NCBI GenBank assembly: GCA_900457075.1
Contig: UGYN01000002.1
Location: forward strand, 5,666,965-5,730,964
Direction of reading: 5' to 3'
Source of the DNA: Serratia quinivorans
GTDB taxonomy: Bacteria > Pseudomonadota > Gammaproteobacteria > Enterobacterales > Enterobacteriaceae
DNA: 64,000 nt
This document shows, piece by piece, positions 49,351 through 60,891 of this stretch (the first letter of the stretch is position 1; each line of letters starts with the position of its first letter). The translations under genes were made by a program, and so were the position numbers. The notes beneath the pieces were generated by a model that made no database searches, was not told where the DNA came from, and saw nothing but the letters and a program-made list of their open reading frames with translations.

Positions 49351-49745
49351 AAGTATCCCATCAGAAAGGGTATTTTCGTCGTGGCAAGTTTAATTATCAG
49401 GTACAGACAGCCCAACGCCAGCACAAACGCCAGGGTGCGCAGGTTCTTACTTTTGGTCTTCTTGCCCAATGCGACGTAGCCAAGCAGGATATAGATAATA
49501 ACGCCAAACAGCTTCTCGGTCAGCCACGAGTCCATACCCAGCAGCGGATAAAGCTTGAACATCACCACCAACGCGATACCACTGACGAACAACACCGTAT
49601 CATTTATGTGCGGCGTTATCTTCACCCAGCGCTTGTTCATCATTGCCGAGTCTCGCCATTTCCAGAAAAATCGCAATACAAACAAGATAATACTGATGGT
49701 GACTGTCAACAGGTGCAGATGTTTTAACGCTGAGTAGACTGCCAT
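49347..49745 (-). CDS. sirB2: SirB2, small inner-membrane protein
   Basis: This 132-residue protein has four hydrophobic segments (LHLLTVTISIILFVLRFFW; DTVLFVSGIALVVM; LFGVIIYILLGYVAL; LAFVLALGCLYLIIKL) and matches the SirB/YchQ family. The function is not established. It overlaps sirB1 by 4 bases, indicating translational coupling. Confidence 0.93.
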   Translation of the reverse strand: MAVYSALKHLHLLTVTISIILFVLRFFWKWRDSAMMNKRWVKITPHINDTVLFVSGIALVVMFKLYPLLGMDSWLTEKLFGVIIYILLGYVALGKKTKSKNLRTLAFVLALGCLYLIIKLATTKIPFLMGYL

Positions 49746-49796
49746 ATTGCTTCCTTTTGTTTATTCGCCGTGTGCTTTGTTTTTGTTAGTTCTCAG

Positions 49797-50633
49797 TTAC
49801 TGCTGCGGCCATTGGCCAAAAGTCACGCGATCGTTATCACCGTAGTCACGGCGGGTAGCGATCGAAATAAAACCGGCGGCCTGCAGCAATGCGCGCACGC
49901 TCTCGCCCTGTTGCCAACCGTGCTCCAGCAACAGCCAGCCCTGTGGCTGCAGATACTGCGGTGCCTGTTGCACAATAGCGGATAAATCCGCCAACCCGTG
50001 CTGCTGCGCGACCAGTGCGCTGCTGGGTTCGAAACGTACGTCGCCCTGCGCCAGATGCGGATCGGCGGCGTCGATATACGGAGGATTACTGGCGATCAGG
50101 GCGAAAGTTTGCCCTGCCAGAGGCGCAAACCAACTGCCCTGAAGAAATTGTACGTTGCCGATCGCCAGCTTCTGCGCATTATGCTGCGCCAGCGCTACGG
50201 CCTCAGGCTGTAAATCAACGCCGGTCACCCTGCAGTCCTGGCGTTCGCTGGCCAGCGCCAACGCAATGGCACCGGTGCCGGTGCCAAGATCGAGGATGTT
50301 GCAAGAGGATGACGGCAGGCGCTCCAGCGCCAGTTCCACCAGGCATTCGGTGTCCGGACGTGGGATCAGGGTGGCCGGCGAGACCGATAGCGGCAGCGAC
50401 CAAAACTCGCGTTCTCCAATCAGATAAGCCACCGGCTCGCCACGTTCGCGGCGCACCAGCAGCCTTTCCAACTGTTCTTGCTGTTGTTGCGTCAGCAAAG
50501 TTTCGCCAAATGCCATCAGAAAGGTTCTGGCCCGGCCGGTCACGAAACCCAGCAGGATTTCCGCGTCACGCCGGGCACTGTCACTCTGCGTCAACCGGGC
50601 AGCCGCGGCTTTCAGCCAGGATTGATAATCCAT
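49797..50633 (-). CDS. prmC: PrmC (HemK), release factor glutamine methyltransferase
   Basis: PrmC methylates the glutamine of the GGQ motif in release factors RF1 and RF2. The 278-residue protein has the SAM-binding motif LDLGTGTGAIALALA and the catalytic NPPYID motif. Its ATG overlaps the prfA stop by one base (TAATG), so it is coupled to its own substrate gene. The PrfA target loop GAGGQHVN is encoded directly upstream. Confidence 0.96.
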   Translation of the reverse strand: MDYQSWLKAAAARLTQSDSARRDAEILLGFVTGRARTFLMAFGETLLTQQQQEQLERLLVRRERGEPVAYLIGEREFWSLPLSVSPATLIPRPDTECLVELALERLPSSSCNILDLGTGTGAIALALASERQDCRVTGVDLQPEAVALAQHNAQKLAIGNVQFLQGSWFAPLAGQTFALIASNPPYIDAADPHLAQGDVRFEPSSALVAQQHGLADLSAIVQQAPQYLQPQGWLLLEHGWQQGESVRALLQAAGFISIATRRDYGDNDRVTFGQWPQQ

Positions 50634-51719
50634 TACTCTGGCTCAGCGGACAGCGCGGCGAGCTGGTCGGCCTGATATTCCTGCACAATAGGTTGGATCA
50701 GCATGTCCAGCTTGCCCTCCATCACCTCATCCAGACGGTACAATGTCAGGTTGATTCGGTGGTCGGTCACGCGCCCCTGCGGGAAGTTGTAGGTGCGGTT
50801 GCGATCGGAGCGGTCGCCGGTACCCAACAGATTACGACGGGTTGATGCCTCGGCCTGCTGGCGCTTGGCCATTTCGGCAGCGCGGATACGCGCCCCCAGC
50901 ACTGACATCGCCTTGGCTTTTGTTTTTGTGCTGTGAACGTTCGTCCTGACACTCCACCACAATACCGGTTGGCAAGTGGGTAATACGGATAGCCGAGTCG
51001 GTGGTGTTAACGTGCTGGCCACCGGCACCGGAGGAACGGAAGGTATCGATTTTCAGATCGCCGGCATTGATCTCCGGCAGCTCGGCTTCCGGCACCGCCG
51101 GCATCACCGCCACGGTACAGGCGGAGGTATGAATACGCCCCTGCGACTCGGTTTCCGGCACGCGCTGCACGCGGTGGCCACCAGACTCAAACTTCAGTTG
51201 GCCGAAAACGCCGTCGCCAGACACCTTGGCAATCACTTCTTTATAGCCGCCGTGCTCACCTTCGTTAGCACTCATGATCTCGACGCGCCAGCGACGTGTT
51301 TCGGCATAACGGCTGTACATACGGAACAGATCGCCGGCGAAAATCGCCGCTTCGTCACCGCCGGTACCGGCACGCACTTCCAGGAAGCAATCGCGCTCAT
51401 CATCCGGATCTTTCGGCAACAGCAGCACTTGTAATTGCTGCTCCAGCTCTTCCGTTGCCGCCTTGGCGTCTTTCAACTCTTCCTGCGCCATTTCGCGCAT
51501 TTCCGGGTCATCCAGCATCATTTCTGCCGTGGCCAGATCGTCTTGCACCTTACGCCATTCAAGGAAACAGCGGCTGACATCGGTCAACTGTGCGTATTCG
51601 CGCGACAGCGCGCGGAACCGATCCTGCTCGGCAATAACGCCGGCATCGCCGAGCAGCGCCTGCACTTCTTCATGGCGCTCTTGTAACGCTTCCAGTTTGG
51701 CAACAATAGAAGGCTTCAT
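50633..51719 (-). CDS. prfA: PrfA, peptide chain release factor RF1 (reading frame broken by one extra base)
   Basis: RF1 terminates translation at UAA and UAG. The N-terminal frame matches E. coli RF1 from [19 protein letters not shown] through the GGQ loop ([10 protein letters not shown]) to [11 protein letters not shown]. It then shifts, and the true C-terminus ([21 protein letters not shown] onward) continues in another frame. Removing one T from the TTTT run at 50918-50921 restores a protein of 361 residues, against 360 in E. coli. RF1 is essential in most strains, so a sequencing error is more likely than a null allele. It lies between hemA and prmC. Confidence 0.93.
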
Positions 51720-51752
51720 GCGTGGTATTAAACCCTGTTAATAAAGAGAAAA

Positions 51753-53016
51753 CTAATGCTGATCCAGCCCGAGGCTGTCGCGTAATAATTGCAAACCGCT
51801 CCACGTCGCCATCGCCGGCGGCCTGTTGGAGGGATTTGGTAGGGGCATGAATAAGACGGTTGGTCAGCCGGTGGGCCAGCTCGTGGATAACCTGCTCCAC
51901 GTCCGCGCCCTGCGCAATGGCGGCCAGGGCTTTGGCTTCCATTTCCGCACGGATCTGATCGGCCTGTGAACGGTAGTCGCGGATGGTTTCCACTGCGCCC
52001 TGCGAGCGCAACCAGGCCATAAAGTTGATGCTTTCCTGCTGGACGATAGACTCAGCCTGCACCGCCGCGGCCTTGCGCTGCGCCAGGTTGCTCTGAATGA
52101 TGGCGTGCAGATCGTCCACGCTATATAAATAGGCGTTAGCCAGCTTGCCCACTTCCGGTTCGATATCGCGCGGTACGGCAATATCCACCAGCAGCATTGG
52201 CTGGTTGCGGCGCGCTTTCAGCGCTCGCTCCACCATCCCTTTACCGATGATCGGCAGTGGGCTGGCGGTAGAACTGATAATAATGTCGGCGTCCGCCAGG
52301 CGTTCGTCGATTTCCGGCAAGGTGATCACTTCTGCGCCGACTTCGTCCGCCAGCAGCTGGGCGCGCTCGCGGGTACGGTTGGCAATAATCATATGCCGTA
52401 CTTTATGCTCGCGCAGATGACGCGCCACCAGTTCAATGGTTTCACCGGCCCCCACCAACAGGACGTTCAGTTCGGCAAGGGATTCGAATATCTGGCGTGC
52501 CAGGGTACAGGCGGCAAAGGCCACGGATACCGCACTGGCGCCGATTTCGGTTTCGGTACGTACGCGTTTGGCGACGGAGAAGGATTTTTGGAACAGGCGC
52601 TCAAGCTCACCAGACAGTGACTGCCCGCGTTGGGACTCGGCAAAGGCTTTCTTCACCTGCCCAAGAATTTGCGGTTCGCCCAGCACCAGTGAATCCAACC
52701 CGCTGGCCACGCGCATCAGGTGGCTAACGGCTTCGTTGCCGTGGTGCCAGTACAGGCTTTTACTCACCTCTTCCGGGCGCAGGTGGTGGTACTCACACAG
52801 CCAGGAGACCAGCTGTTCGTGAATATGTTCCTGTTGCTCCACGCTAAGATACAGCTCGGTGCGGTTGCAGGTAGACAACACGACACCGCCCTGCACCAAC
52901 GGTTGTTGGAGCAAGCTGGTTAGCGCCTGTTCGATAGACTCTGGGGAGAAGGTCACCCTTTCACGCAGAGAAACCGGAGCAGTTTTGTGATTTATACCTA
53001 ACGCCAGCAGGGTCAT
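51753..53016 (-). CDS. hemA: HemA, glutamyl-tRNA reductase (3' end shifted by one extra base)
   Basis: HemA makes glutamate-1-semialdehyde from Glu-tRNA, the first step of heme synthesis. The sequence matches E. coli HemA, with the nucleophile C50 in STCNRTE and the NADP loop [16 protein letters not shown]. Near the end the frame shifts: as read it runs into prfA for 448 residues. Removing one base within 51784-51790 gives the family ending [11 protein letters not shown] and a stop at 51753, for 420 residues. The extra base is probably an error. hemA is divergent from lolB and heads the operon down to kdsA. Confidence 0.93.
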
Positions 53017-53733
53017 TGCTTCGAGTAATACTTCTTTTGGTACGGGTTCTCGTTGAACGGCATTCTACTTGATGCGCGGGATCAATAAAAGGCACAACCG
53101 CATCTTCCGTCCAATCGCTGAAATAGACAGCATCAATGAGTGATTAGTAATAAATACAGCAAGATAAAGAATAATTTGACGACATAACATACTGAATTTT
53201 AGTGCAGTATGCGATATTCCGCACAGTATTGAGTAAAACTGACCAACCTGAGCATGGGGATAGCGATCAAATAACCGGCGTTTACCAGCCTAAAGTGCCG
53301 CAACGAAAGGTCGGATCCAAAATGAAGGAAACCTGTTGGCAAAAAAACATGCTTCGCCTGCAGGTAAAAAAATGCCGAGCCCGCAAAACATAACAGCGAA
53401 ATAACGATTCGAACTGCAAGCTTCATAATCTTCGGATCTCCCCACCGCGATAGACTCTGGCGATATTACAGAACGCTACATCAACTAAACGCCAACGGCA
53501 GCAACACCCGGCCCCTGAGATATTCTTGCGTCCAGAGCGCAGGTTGGAACGATTGTGTTAATCTTATCAGCGAAGACCGCACCTGGCCCCGTGCCCGAGA
53601 GCGGTGACAAAGCCGGGAAGTTTCAACGCGATGCAGCAAAAAATTGACGAGCCGGCGTTGCCCCGCTAGCGTAAATGCTGATACCAAGGTCTCGCTGTGC
53701 GTGCCCGCAAGGACAAAAGGACAAGAGAAAGTT
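53017..53733. other. Long divergent region between hemA and lolB
   Basis: About 700 bases separate the two starts and must contain both promoters. Apart from one weak 75-codon frame on the minus strand (53199-53426) I see no conserved coding sequence. A TTGACG at 53644 could be a -35 for lolB, but the matching -10 (TAGCGT, 17 bases on) is poor. Confidence 0.5.
53199..53426 (-). CDS. Possible small membrane protein
   Basis: This 75-codon frame begins MKLAVRIVISLLCFAGSAFF, a basic start followed by a hydrophobic helix, with a second weakly hydrophobic stretch (GYLIAIPMLRLV). A GAAG lies 4 bases and a GGGGAG about 13 bases upstream of the ATG. I do not recognise it. It could equally be a chance frame or the front half of a gene damaged by an indel, since neighbouring genes carry such errors. 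Confidence 0.3.
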   Translation of the reverse strand: MKLAVRIVISLLCFAGSAFFYLQAKHVFLPTGFLHFGSDLSLRHFRLVNAGYLIAIPMLRLVSFTQYCAEYRILH

Positions 53734-54357
53734 ATGCCAATCCGCAAAGTTAGTTTGCTCCGCCTGATCCCGCTGGCCAGCCTGGTGCTGGCCGCCTGTA
53801 CTACCACCAAGCCGACCGGCCCGGCCACCAGCCCGACGTCGCCGCAGTGGCGTGCCCACGAACAAGCGGTGCAACAGCTGAGTCAGTATCAGACCCGTGG
53901 TTCTTTCGCCTACCTGTCAGATCAGAAAAAAGTCTACGCCCGCTTCTTCTGGCAACAGTATTCGCCGGACCGTTATCGCCTGCTGCTGACCAACCCGCTT
54001 GGCAGCACCGAGCTTGACCTCAACGTACAGAAAAACGTAGTGCAGTTGACGGATAACCAGGGCAAACGTTACGTCAGCGACAATGCCGAAGAGATGATCC
54101 GCAAGCTGACCGGCATGGCCATTCCGCTGGACAACCTGCGCCAGTGGATGCTCGGCCTGCCGGGTGAGGCCAGCGACTTCAAGCTCGATGACCAATATCG
54201 CCTGAACTCGCTGACCTACCAACAAGGTAGCCAGACCTGGACCGTGGATTACCAGGACTACAACAACAGCCTCAAACCACAGTTGCCAAGCCGTCTGGAA
54301 CTGAAACAGGGTGACCAGCGCATCAAACTGAAAATGGACGATTGGACGCTTAAATGA
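53734..54357 (+). CDS. lolB: LolB, outer-membrane lipoprotein receptor
   Basis: LolB accepts lipoproteins from LolA and inserts them in the outer membrane. The 207-residue length equals E. coli LolB. A lipoprotein signal ends in LVLAAC, followed by the beta-barrel-like domain ([24 protein letters not shown] in part). The ATG at [11 protein letters not shown] was chosen because it gives the proper signal peptide and follows an AAGAGAAAG site; the frame is open further upstream. It overlaps ispE by 4 bases. Confidence 0.95.
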   Translation: MPIRKVSLLRLIPLASLVLAACTTTKPTGPATSPTSPQWRAHEQAVQQLSQYQTRGSFAYLSDQKKVYARFFWQQYSPDRYRLLLTNPLGSTELDLNVQKNVVQLTDNQGKRYVSDNAEEMIRKLTGMAIPLDNLRQWMLGLPGEASDFKLDDQYRLNSLTYQQGSQTWTVDYQDYNNSLKPQLPSRLELKQGDQRIKLKMDDWTLK

Positions 54358-55220
54358 TTCGTCAATGGCCATCGCCCGCTAAACTCAATTTGTTTTTGTA
54401 CATTACCGGCCAACGTGAAGACGGCTACCACCTGCTGCAGACGCTGTTCCAGTTTCTGGATTACGGCGACACGCTGACCATCGACGTGCGCCAGGATGAC
54501 GCCATTCACCTGCTGACCCCGGTGGCCGGCGTGCCGGATGAGCAAAACCTGATCGTCCGAGCCGCCCGTTTGCTGCAACAGCATTGCGATCGTCATGGGC
54601 TAAACACCGCCCCGCGCGGTGCTGACATCAGCATCGAAAAACGTCTGCCGATGGGTGGCGGACTGGGCGGCGGTTCCTCCAATGCCGCCACGGTGTTAGT
54701 GGCGCTCAATGACCTGTGGCGCTGCGGCTTGAACGACGAGCAGTTGGCAGAGCTGGGGCTGGCCCTTGGTGCCGATGTTCCGGTGTTCGTTCGCGGCCAT
54801 GCCGCCTTTGCCGAGGGTATTGGCGAACGTTTGCAACCGGCCAATCCGCAGGAAAAGTGGTATCTGGTGGCCCATCCGGGTGTCAGCATCCCGACCCCGG
54901 TTATTTTTGGCGATGCCGATTTAAAAAGAGACACCCCGGTTCGCCCATTAAATGTGCTGTTACAGGCAACTTACGCAAATGATTGCGAACCAATAGCAAG
55001 AAAACGTTTTCGCGAGGTTGAACAGCTTGTTTCTTGGCTGTTAGAATACGCGCCGTCACGCCTGACTGGCACAGGTGCTTGTGTGTTTGCTGAATTCGAC
55101 ACAGAAACCGCCGCCCGTCAGGTGTTAAATCAAGCCCCGGAGTGGATACGTGGTTTTGTAGCGCGTGGCGTTAACGTCTCTCCACTACATCGCATTCGTT
55201 CCGGGCAGATTGAACCGTAG
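54354..55220 (+). CDS. ispE: IspE, 4-diphosphocytidyl-2-C-methylerythritol kinase
   Basis: IspE phosphorylates CDP-methylerythritol in the MEP isoprenoid pathway. The 288-residue GHMP kinase has the substrate-binding N-terminus ([21 protein letters not shown]) and the ATP loop [14 protein letters not shown]. It overlaps lolB by 4 bases. Its 3' part contains a PurR box and a promoter that drive the downstream prs gene. Confidence 0.96.
   Translation: MIRQWPSPAKLNLFLYITGQREDGYHLLQTLFQFLDYGDTLTIDVRQDDAIHLLTPVAGVPDEQNLIVRAARLLQQHCDRHGLNTAPRGADISIEKRLPMGGGLGGGSSNAATVLVALNDLWRCGLNDEQLAELGLALGADVPVFVRGHAAFAEGIGERLQPANPQEKWYLVAHPGVSIPTPVIFGDADLKRDTPVRPLNVLLQATYANDCEPIARKRFREVEQLVSWLLEYAPSRLTGTGACVFAEFDTETAARQVLNQAPEWIRGFVARGVNVSPLHRIRSGQIEP
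54998..55013 (+). promoter_or_regulatory. PurR operator of prs, inside ispE
   Basis: AAGAAAACGTTTTCGC matches 13 of 16 positions of ACGCAAACGTTTTCGT. It lies immediately upstream of a promoter within the ispE coding sequence. E. coli prs is likewise repressed by PurR and has a long leader. Confidence 0.75.
55018..55047 (+). promoter_or_regulatory. Internal promoter for prs within ispE
   Basis: TTGAAC and TAGAAT are separated by 18 bases, directly after the PurR box. The predicted start lies about 335 bases before the prs start codon, in line with the long prs leader known in E. coli. Confidence 0.65.
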
Positions 55221-55309
55221 TTCTCGTTTCGCTGCGCAGAGTCGCTCACACCTGGCCCTGTCATCCCTGCGCCGCTGCGGTTTCAAATTTTTTTTACACA
55301 CCCGTATGA

Positions 55310-56338
<1,029 letters not shown>

Positions 56339-56403
56339 TCAGAATTCTTTTCGGTGCGGCCCCCTGCCGTACCGGATCGATTGATTGCCCGATAGCAGAA
56401 AAA

Positions 56404-56442
56404 GAAAAACCCGTTGGTGCATCAGCAACAACGGGTTTTCTA
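56404..56442 (+). terminator. prs terminator
   Basis: AAAACCCGTTG and CAACGGGTTTT pair perfectly around a 12-base loop. The hairpin lies about 65 bases past the prs stop. Confidence 0.82.
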
Positions 56443-56524
56443 CCGGGTAGTCAAACATGACCTTAGGCCTTAATGCGCGGCAGATCTCCTTTGCCGTAAC
56501 GCGGGTTCCCTTTTATTTTTTTAA

Positions 56525-56803
56525 TCAATGTGACGAACGATGATTGTCGTTTCGGCAGCGTTTATCAAAATGTTTTATCCACCAGTAACGATCCGCCACC
56601 TGCTCACGCCCGCCGATACGTGCACCAACCAGCCATAACAGCGCGCCGACGAAGATACTCATGATTGCGCCATGGGCGAAAAACTGCGGCAAATTGAACT
56701 GCGATACTTCAGCAAGAATGTTGTATCCAACGCCGAAGATCATGACTACCAGCCCCAGCCCCATAAAAAAGTTGCCCATTTTGTTCACGTTTCTACGTTT
56801 CAT
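56525..56803 (-). CDS. ychH: YchH, small inner-membrane stress protein
   Basis: This 92-residue protein matches E. coli YchH, with two membrane helices (FFMGLGLVVMIFGVGYNIL and AHGAIMSIFVGALLWLVGA) and the conserved tail DRYWWIKHFDKRCR. YchH is reported as stress-induced in E. coli; its molecular role is unclear. The ATG at MKRRNVNKMGN follows a strong GGAGGTG site; seven upstream codons in frame are not conserved. It lies between prs and pth, as in E. coli. About 290 bases separate it from pth and hold both divergent promoters. Confidence 0.92.
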   Translation of the reverse strand: MKRRNVNKMGNFFMGLGLVVMIFGVGYNILAEVSQFNLPQFFAHGAIMSIFVGALLWLVGARIGGREQVADRYWWIKHFDKRCRNDNHRSSH

Positions 56804-57116
56804 ATGCCACCTCCATAGTGCCATTTGCCAACCAGGGTAACTCAGTAAATGGTTAACCCACTTTGATAAGTTAAGTATAGGCCCTGTTCCGGCAAGGGGA
56901 TTGCGTAGGCGATCACAAATGGTAAAGAAAGCATGACAAATCTTTACTTAAAGCAAGTAATTAGTTAACAAATTGAATGATTATGCTAATGAATTACTCC
57001 CCATTCTGAGGATATCCGCTGACTAACGCCACGCACAGCATCAGGATTTTGTCATTCGCGGCGCAGGCAGGTAGACTAATGCCCTTTCCATTATCTCGAT
57101 CATAGCGAATCTCCCC

Positions 57117-57707
57117 GTGAGCAGTATTAAATTGATAGTCGGCCTGGCGAATCCGGGCGCTGAGTATGCCCAGACGCGACACAACGCCGGCGCCTGGTAC
57201 GTCGATTTACTGGCCCAGCGCCATAACCAGCAGTTGAAGGAAGAGAGCAAATTCTACGGCTACACCGCCCGCCTGAATTTGGCCGGTAATGACGTGCGCC
57301 TGCTGGTGCCTACCACCTTTATGAACCTCAGTGGCAAAGCCGTACTGGCGATGGCCAATTTCTACCGTATTGAGCCGGACGAAATTCTGGTCGCGCACGA
57401 CGAGCTGGATATTCCGCCGGGTGTTGCAAAAATCAAACTGGGTGGCGGCAACGGTGGGCACAACGGGCTGAAGGATATTCAGAGCAAGTTCGGCAATAAC
57501 CCGAACTTCTATCGCTTGCGCATCGGCATTGGCCATCCGGGCGATAAAAACAAGGTGGTGGGTTTCGTGCTCGGCAAGCCACCGGCCAGCGAGCAAAAAA
57601 TGATTGATGAAGCGATTGATGAAGCCGCACGTTGCACGGAAATTCTGCTGACCGACGGCCTGGAAAAAACCGTTCGTCGCCTGCACAGCTTCAAAGCGCA
57701 GGCCTGA
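57117..57707 (+). CDS. pth: Pth, peptidyl-tRNA hydrolase
   Basis: Pth recycles peptidyl-tRNA dropped from ribosomes. The 196-residue protein has the active-site residues H22 (TRHNAGAW), N70 (TFMNLSGK) and D95 ([11 protein letters not shown]) and the glycine-rich [13 protein letters not shown]. The start is a GTG at 57117, where similarity to E. coli Pth ([12 protein letters not shown]) begins; no good ribosome site is visible, so the efficiency of this start is uncertain. It precedes ychF as in E. coli, but a SulP gene on the other strand lies between them here. Confidence 0.95.
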   Translation: MSSIKLIVGLANPGAEYAQTRHNAGAWYVDLLAQRHNQQLKEESKFYGYTARLNLAGNDVRLLVPTTFMNLSGKAVLAMANFYRIEPDEILVAHDELDIPPGVAKIKLGGGNGGHNGLKDIQSKFGNNPNFYRLRIGIGHPGDKNKVVGFVLGKPPASEQKMIDEAIDEAARCTEILLTDGLEKTVRRLHSFKAQA

Positions 57708-57715
57708 TAGTGATT

Positions 57716-57738
57716 GCAGCGGGCATCACGCCCGCTGC
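57716..57738. terminator. Hairpin between pth and the second SulP gene
   Basis: GCAGCGGGC and GCCCGCTGC pair perfectly around ATCAC, 8 bases after the pth stop. No T-run follows on either strand. Confidence 0.65.
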
Positions 57739-57746
57739 CGATCCGC

Positions 57747-59280
57747 TTAGGTTCGCAGCTTGAAGGTTTCCTCACCGACGTTGGCATCGTCGGTCTGATA
57801 GCCTTCTTCCGCCACATAATATTGCGGATCGTCCAGTTCATGGCTGCAAAAACGGTCCGGCCTGCTTTAACAGACGTACGCAGTCGCCGCTCAGGTGGCG
57901 TAACCGAATGGTTTTTCCCGCCGCCAGATAACGTGCCGTCAGCTTATCAATCGCTTCTACTCCGCTGGAATCCATCACCCGGGTACCGGCAAAATCCAGC
58001 ACCACGTTTTGAGGATCGTTTTTCGGTTCAAACAGCTCGGCAAAGGCCGTGGTAGAACCAAAGAACAGCGGCCCGTCCAGTTGATACACCGCAACATCCC
58101 CCTCCCACCTGATGCTGACGCACGCGAATGCGCGCCTGCTGCCAGGCAAACACCAGCGCCGAGATAATCACCCCCGCTGATCACCGCCATCGCCAGATCG
58201 GTAAAGATGGTGATCACCGTGACCAGCAGCATCACCAGCGCATCGGCCTTCGGCATCCGCCGCAAGCGGCGCAGCGAACTCCACTCAAAGGTGTTGTAAC
58301 ACACCACCAGCATCACCCCTGCCAGTGCTGCCACCGGCAGCAGGCCGATGTAACCTGACAGGCTGACCACAAACAGGAATCAACAGTATCGCGCCGACGA
58401 CGCCGGAAATACGTCCGCGCCCACCCGAGGTGAAGTTGATAATCGACTGGCCAATCATCGCGCAGCCGGCAAAACAACCAAACAGGCCGCAAATGGCATT
58501 GCCCGCGCCCTGAGCGATGCTCTCGCGGTTGCCATTGCCCTTTTTGCCGCCCATTTCGTCAAGCACCGTCATGGTCAGCAGCGACTCAATCAACCCCACC
58601 AAAGCGATCACTACCGCATACGGCAGCACCACTTTCAGCATTTCCAGGCTGAACGGGGCCATCGGCAGGCTGAAATGCGGCAAGGCGCCGGAGATATCGG
58701 CCAGATCGCCGACCCGCAAGGTATGCAGGTTAAACCCGATGGCCAGGGCCGAAACCACAATCAGGGCCGCCAACGAGGCCGGGATCACCCGGGTCAGTCG
58801 CGGGAACAGCACCACCACCCCGATCGCCAGCGCCACCAGCCCGTACATCAGCAGCCCCTGCCCGGCAATCATATGCAGCTGCGCCAGCATGATGACGATC
58901 GCCAAACCATTCACAAAACCGTGGATCGCCGGCAGCGGCACCAGACGAATAAATTTACCCAGCCGGAAAACGCCAATCAGGATTTGGATCACCCCGGCGA
59001 AAATCGTCGCCCATAACACATAGGCCATGCCGTGTTGCGCCGCCAGGCTCATCAGCACCACCACGATCGAACCGGCCGCGCCCGACACCATGCCCGGCTT
59101 GCCGCCAAACAGGGCGGTCACCAGACCGATAATAAAAGCCGTGTGTAGCCCAACGATCGGGGAAAGCCCGGCGACCAAAGAAAAGCCGACCGCTTCGGGG
59201 ATCATGGAAACTGCCACCACAAAGCCCGCCAGCACCTCGTTCTTGACGGTCGACAGCCTGAAATTGTTCAGGTTAAACAT
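57747..59280 (-). pseudogene. SulP-family anion transporter with four single-base insertions
   Basis: Three displaced frames join into one SulP protein: an N-terminal part (MFNLNNFRLSTVKNEVLAGF to ISGVVGAILL), then VVSLSGYIGLLPVAALAGVML onward, then a STAS domain (VAVYQLDGPLFFGSTTAFAEL, VLDFAGTRVMDSSGVEAIDKL). A fourth frame supplies a tail ending GEETFKLRT at 57747. Removing one base each near 58376-58382, 58171-58175 (C5), 58104-58106 (C3) and 57848-57852 (A5) gives one frame of 509 residues. All four are +1 insertions, mostly in short homopolymers, so the gene may be intact in the organism. Sulfate or bicarbonate transport is likely for this branch. Confidence 0.8.
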
Positions 59281-59438
59281 GGATTATTCACTTCTGACAG
59301 ATAAAAAACCTTCCCGCAGGACGAGAAACACAGCCGCATGGCGCGGCAAACCTCAGGAGGGGGGCAACTCAGGGTGGACTGGGCAAGAAGTACATCCGGC
59401 GCGTTTCCTGTAGGTTAATCAGAAGTGTCAGTATGTGT

Positions 59439-59460
59439 AAATGTGATCCAAATCTCAATC
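59439..59460. promoter_or_regulatory. CRP-like site between the SulP gene and ychF
   Basis: TGTGATCCAAATCTCA (59442-59457) matches the CRP core at nine of ten positions, with flanking AAA. It lies in the 331-base divergent region, 160 bases from the SulP start. A TATAAT at 59529-59534, 78 bases before ychF, probably belongs to the ychF promoter. I see nothing else in this gap. Confidence 0.5.
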
Positions 59461-59611
59461 AAAAACCGGTTTTGTGGCTGCATTTGCCCGCAGCACACAG
59501 CCAGATCGAGAAAAACGGCCATTACGTGTATAATGGCGCCATTATTTCGTCCTTTATGCAGTGGGTTAAACCTAACCGGCTGATAGTTAAGATATTTAAG
59601 GTGATAACAAC

Positions 59612-60704
59612 ATGGGATTCAAATGCGGTATCGTCGGCCTGCCTAACGTAGGCAAATCCACCCTGTTCAACGCGTTGACCAAAGCGGGTATCGAAGCAGC
59701 CAACTTCCCGTTCTGCACCATTGAACCTAATACCGGTGGTGGTGCCGATGCCCGATTCGCGTCTGGACCAGTTGGCCGAGATCGTCAAACCCCAACGCAT
59801 CCTGCCAACCACCATGGAATTCGTCGACATCGCCGGCCTGGTGAAAGGCGCGTCCAAAGGCGAAGGCCTGGGCAACCAGTTCCTGACCAATATCCGTGAA
59901 ACCGAAGCTATCGGCCACGTAGTGCGCTGCTTCGAGAACGACAACATCATCCACGTAAACAACAAAGTTGACCCGGCTGACGACATCGAAGTGATCAACA
60001 CCGAGCTGGCACTGTCGGATCTTGACACCTGCGAACGTGCTATCCACCGCGTACAGAAGAAAGCCAAAGGCGGCGATAAAGACGCAAAAGCCGAACTGGC
60101 CGCACTGGAAAAATGCCTGCCACAGCTGGAAAACGCCGGCATGCTGCGTGCGCTTGATCTGTCCGATGAAGACCGTGCAGCCATCCGCTACCTGAGTTTC
60201 CTGACGCTGAAGCCAACCATGTACATCGCCAACGTCAACGAAGACGGCTATGAGAACAACCCATACCTGGACAAAGTGCGTGAAATCGCTGCGGCCGAAG
60301 GTTCGGTCGTGGTTGCCGTGTGTGCCGCGGTTGAATCCGACATCGCCGAGCTTGAAGACGAAGACCGCGCCGAGTTTATGGCCGAGCTGGGTCTGGAAGA
60401 GCCAGGCCTGAACCGCGTGATCCGCGCCGGTTACGAGCTGCTGAACCTGCAGACCTACTTCACCGCTGGCGTAAAAGAAGTTCGCGCCTGGACCATTCCG
60501 GTTGGCGCTACCGCACCGCAGGCAGCCGGCAAGATCCACACCGACTTTGAGAAAGGCTTTATCCGCGCGCAGACCATCGCTTTTGAAGACTTCATCACCT
60601 ACAAGGGTGAGCAAGGCGCTAAAGAAGCCGGCAAAATGCGTTCAGAAGGTAAGGACTACATCGTCAAAGACGGCGACGTGATGAACTTCTTGTTTAACGT
60701 CTAA
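59612..60704 (+). CDS. ychF: YchF (OLA1-type), ribosome-associated ATPase (frame broken by one extra base)
   Basis: YchF is a universally conserved Obg-family P-loop protein that prefers ATP, binds ribosomes and affects the oxidative stress response. The start [19 protein letters not shown] carries the P-loop GLPNVGKS. After CTIEPNTG the frame shifts, and the rest ([18 protein letters not shown] onward, to the TGS-like C-terminus [12 protein letters not shown]) continues in another frame. Removing one G in 59736-59741 restores a 363-residue protein, the same length as in E. coli. The extra base is probably a sequence error. Confidence 0.93.
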
Positions 60705-60727
60705 ACCTCGGTTTCTGCACCAGACTC

Positions 60728-60757
60728 CAAAATCCACGCCTTGGCGTGGATTTTTGT
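60728..60757 (+). terminator. ychF terminator
   Basis: AAATCCACGCC and GGCGTGGATTT pair perfectly around TT and are followed by TTGTTTTC. Confidence 0.88.
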
Positions 60758-60817
60758 TTTCTGATTGTTTGAAATCTAGAGCGAGTATCGGCAAGGCATC
60801 TGACAACTGGGCCGGTA

Positions 60818-60846
60818 ATTACAGATGCCCCGGCTGGCGCTATAAT
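60818..60846 (+). promoter_or_regulatory. Predicted promoter of the uncharacterised three-gene operon
   Basis: ATTACA and a perfect TATAAT are separated by 17 bases. The predicted start lies about 40 bases before the first ATG, and an upstream terminator isolates the operon from ychF. Confidence 0.6.
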
Positions 60847-60891
60847 GCGTTTACTTTCAATGGCAGGATATGTCCCGATAAGGAATTAATC

